The notes beneath the pieces were generated by a model. It had not been told where the DNA came from, did not search any database, and saw only the letters and a list, made by a program, of their open reading frames with translations. From positions 62,001-126,000 of the forward strand of contig NZ_JAALCR010000017.1 of NCBI RefSeq assembly GCF_011065895.1: a stretch of 64,000 nt of DNA, given 5' to 3'. This DNA is from Paludisphaera rhizosphaerae (GTDB lineage Bacteria > Planctomycetota > Planctomycetia > Isosphaerales > Isosphaeraceae). This document shows positions 62,807-64,000 of this stretch, one piece after another. The position numbers and the translations under genes are program-made. Each line of letters opens with the position of its first letter. Position 1 is the stretch's first letter.

Positions 62807-63582
62807 TCGAAGCTCCTCCTCAAGATGGATCGGCACCGCCCCGTCTCGCTTTACGACGGTGTGATCGCCATCAGCGCTCTCTTGCCTTACACCATCCATC
62901 ATAGCAGGTCGCCTTGGTTCGTCAACAGCGGCTCGACGCGATCGCGAGCCGGCGTCGGTTGGAACATGGCGTTTGTTCTTGCTAGACAACAATCCGGTCT
63001 CCCTCCGGGGGAAATGTCGTCGCCGAGCATCCACTTAGTAAGAGGAAATCGACAGGCCGGCGTACCACGATCGATGGCACGCCAGGGATTCAAACACAGG
63101 CTATACCAAGGGAATGCGGATGCAAAGCCCGCAATCATGATGCCAGGGTGGGGCGAAGGCCATAAGATTAACAAGTTTTCGCCAAAAGCTGGCGAAAGCG
63201 AGCCTTCCCGAATCATCACAGGAAGGTTGGAAACGATGGCCTGCATCCATTCGATCGAGCTGGGTCCTTAGAGAACATGTGTAGCATCCCAATTTCGGAA
63301 AGGCAAATACATTCTCTGGCGTCTTTTGGGGTTTCCTGTAGATAACCTGCCTTTCAATGCGCCGCGACGGAACCGTCGCATTCCGTGCACATGAGCCGTC
63401 AGCCATCTCGACCGGATCGTTTTTCTCTTGGCTGACGCAGCGGGGCGCGGCACGATCGCGAGGTCGGCTGCTGCGAGCTGCGCGAAAGATTTCCCGGGAT
63501 CGCGGCGGTTCGGGCACATTTTTTAACGGCGACGGCTTTTCGACGCCGGGCGGGTCGGGGTCTAACGACCGAGGAGGGTGGC
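62807..63582. other. 776-base intergenic region before the aldose epimerase gene
   Basis: No gene is seen. Positions 63010-63340 are clearly less G+C-rich than the rest of the window, with many stops in all frames, and could be a horizontally acquired scrap or a promoter zone. A hairpin with arms tttcgcca (63177-63184) and tggcgaaa (63190-63197) and a 5-base loop lies inside. The dyad gcgacgg-aa-ccgtcgc (63364-63379) lies 204 bases before the epimerase start. Confidence 0.45.
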
Positions 63583-64000
63583 GTGGGTTTTCGCGTCGAC
63601 GTGGAGAAGAAGGGCGATCGGGACGTTTACATTTTGCGCGACGAGTCGACGGGGGCGTCGGCCTCGGTCCTGCCGTCGTACGGGTTCAACCTGTTCGACC
63701 TTCGGCTGCCGGCCGCCGGGGAGGTCCGGCCGATCGTGGTGTCCGACCCCGACTTCGCCTCAGCTCCGAGCAAGCCGGGGGGGAACGGAACGCCGATCCT
63801 CTTCCCATTCCCCAACCGGATTCGCGGCGGGGAGTTCACCTTTGAGGGGAAGAGTTACGCGATCCCGACGAACAAGGGGGCGAACGCCATCCACGGCTTC
63901 GCCATCGACGTCCCCTGGGACGTGGTCGAGCACAAGGCGACGGCCGACGCGGCCGTGATCGAGGGGCGGTTCCAGCTCTCGGTCCATGCGCCTCAGCACG
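63583..64000 (+). CDS. aldose 1-epimerase family protein (partial)
   Basis: The first 139 residues, starting at a GTG with GAGGAGGG just upstream, show the galactose-mutarotase fold: DESTGASASVLPSYGFNLFD, NGTPILFPFPNRIRGGEFTF and the NAIHGFAIDVPWDVVEHKAT segment. The H in NAIHGF is the usual catalytic residue region. The enzyme interconverts alpha and beta anomers of a free sugar. The C-terminal part lies beyond the window. This family includes true mutarotases and related proteins acting on other sugars. Confidence 0.9.
   Translation, partial: MGFRVDVEKKGDRDVYILRDESTGASASVLPSYGFNLFDLRLPAAGEVRPIVVSDPDFASAPSKPGGNGTPILFPFPNRIRGGEFTFEGKSYAIPTNKGANAIHGFAIDVPWDVVEHKATADAAVIEGRFQLSVHAPQH

Noticed and set aside
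1-64000. tRNA, rRNA and CRISPR features
   Set aside because: No cloverleaf-like sequence with a T-loop, no rRNA-like conserved segments, and no regularly spaced direct repeats were seen in the gaps between genes.

Overview
The window reads as chromosomal DNA of a high-GC planctomycete, most likely of the Isosphaeraceae (Singulisphaera/Paludisphaera-like). The basis is indirect: two DUF1559 proteins with type-IV-pilin-like N termini, a secreted formylglycine sulfatase, an ASPIC/UnbV protein, a PEP-CTERM protein, short operons with many ATGA overlaps, and strong G/C at third codon positions. No rRNA, tRNA, CRISPR array, phage or intact transposase was seen. Both window edges cut genes: a DUF1559 protein on the left and an aldose 1-epimerase on the right.

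Layout. 1-5 kb: DUF1559 protein and companion lipoprotein, sulfatase, glutamine-dependent NAD+ synthetase. 5-10 kb: three tandem related membrane proteins, an M1 aminopeptidase, a small lipoprotein and a small acidic protein. 10-20 kb: a coupled minus-strand run (PH-like membrane protein, GNAT acetyltransferase, secreted GH32-like glycosidase), then a YhaN/SbcC-type ATPase with its YhaO/SbcD-type nuclease, a secreted TPR protein and UDP-glucose 4-epimerase. 21-29.3 kb: a minus-strand four-gene unit of multicopper oxidase, SCO-type copper chaperone, very large di-heme peroxidase-like protein and an unrecognised 346-residue protein, with two direct repeats upstream. 29.6-32 kb: an ExbB/ExbD/ExbD-like energy-transduction set. 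32.8-37 kb: uvrB and an Fsr-like MFS transporter.

37-46 kb: a 1,137-residue exported protein, then a minus-strand group (second DUF1559 protein, a disrupted small gene, a LolA-like membrane-anchored protein, a multiply frameshifted gene), then dinB and a fatty-acid desaturase. 46-50.8 kb: a small orphan gene, a thioredoxin-fold protein with a nearby relic of its 3' end, a divergent MFS/TetR pair, and a zinc-ribbon membrane protein. 50.8-64 kb: intradiol dioxygenase, PEP-CTERM protein, two exported proteins of different kinds, a membrane protein, a GHL10 glycosidase, a ferritin-like protein, a SpoIIE-type phosphatase beside a PBP4-type DD-peptidase, a TlpA-like thioredoxin, a small orphan gene and the partial epimerase.

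The most distinctive block is the extracytoplasmic copper/heme operon at 21174-29300. It is a candidate for an undescribed periplasmic oxidation system, because it pairs a chaperone that could metallate the oxidase with an unusually large di-heme protein and a protein of unknown function. The second notable area is 40.5-46.1 kb, where three pieces of broken coding sequence lie between intact genes. All functional statements come from motif recognition by eye; no database search was run.
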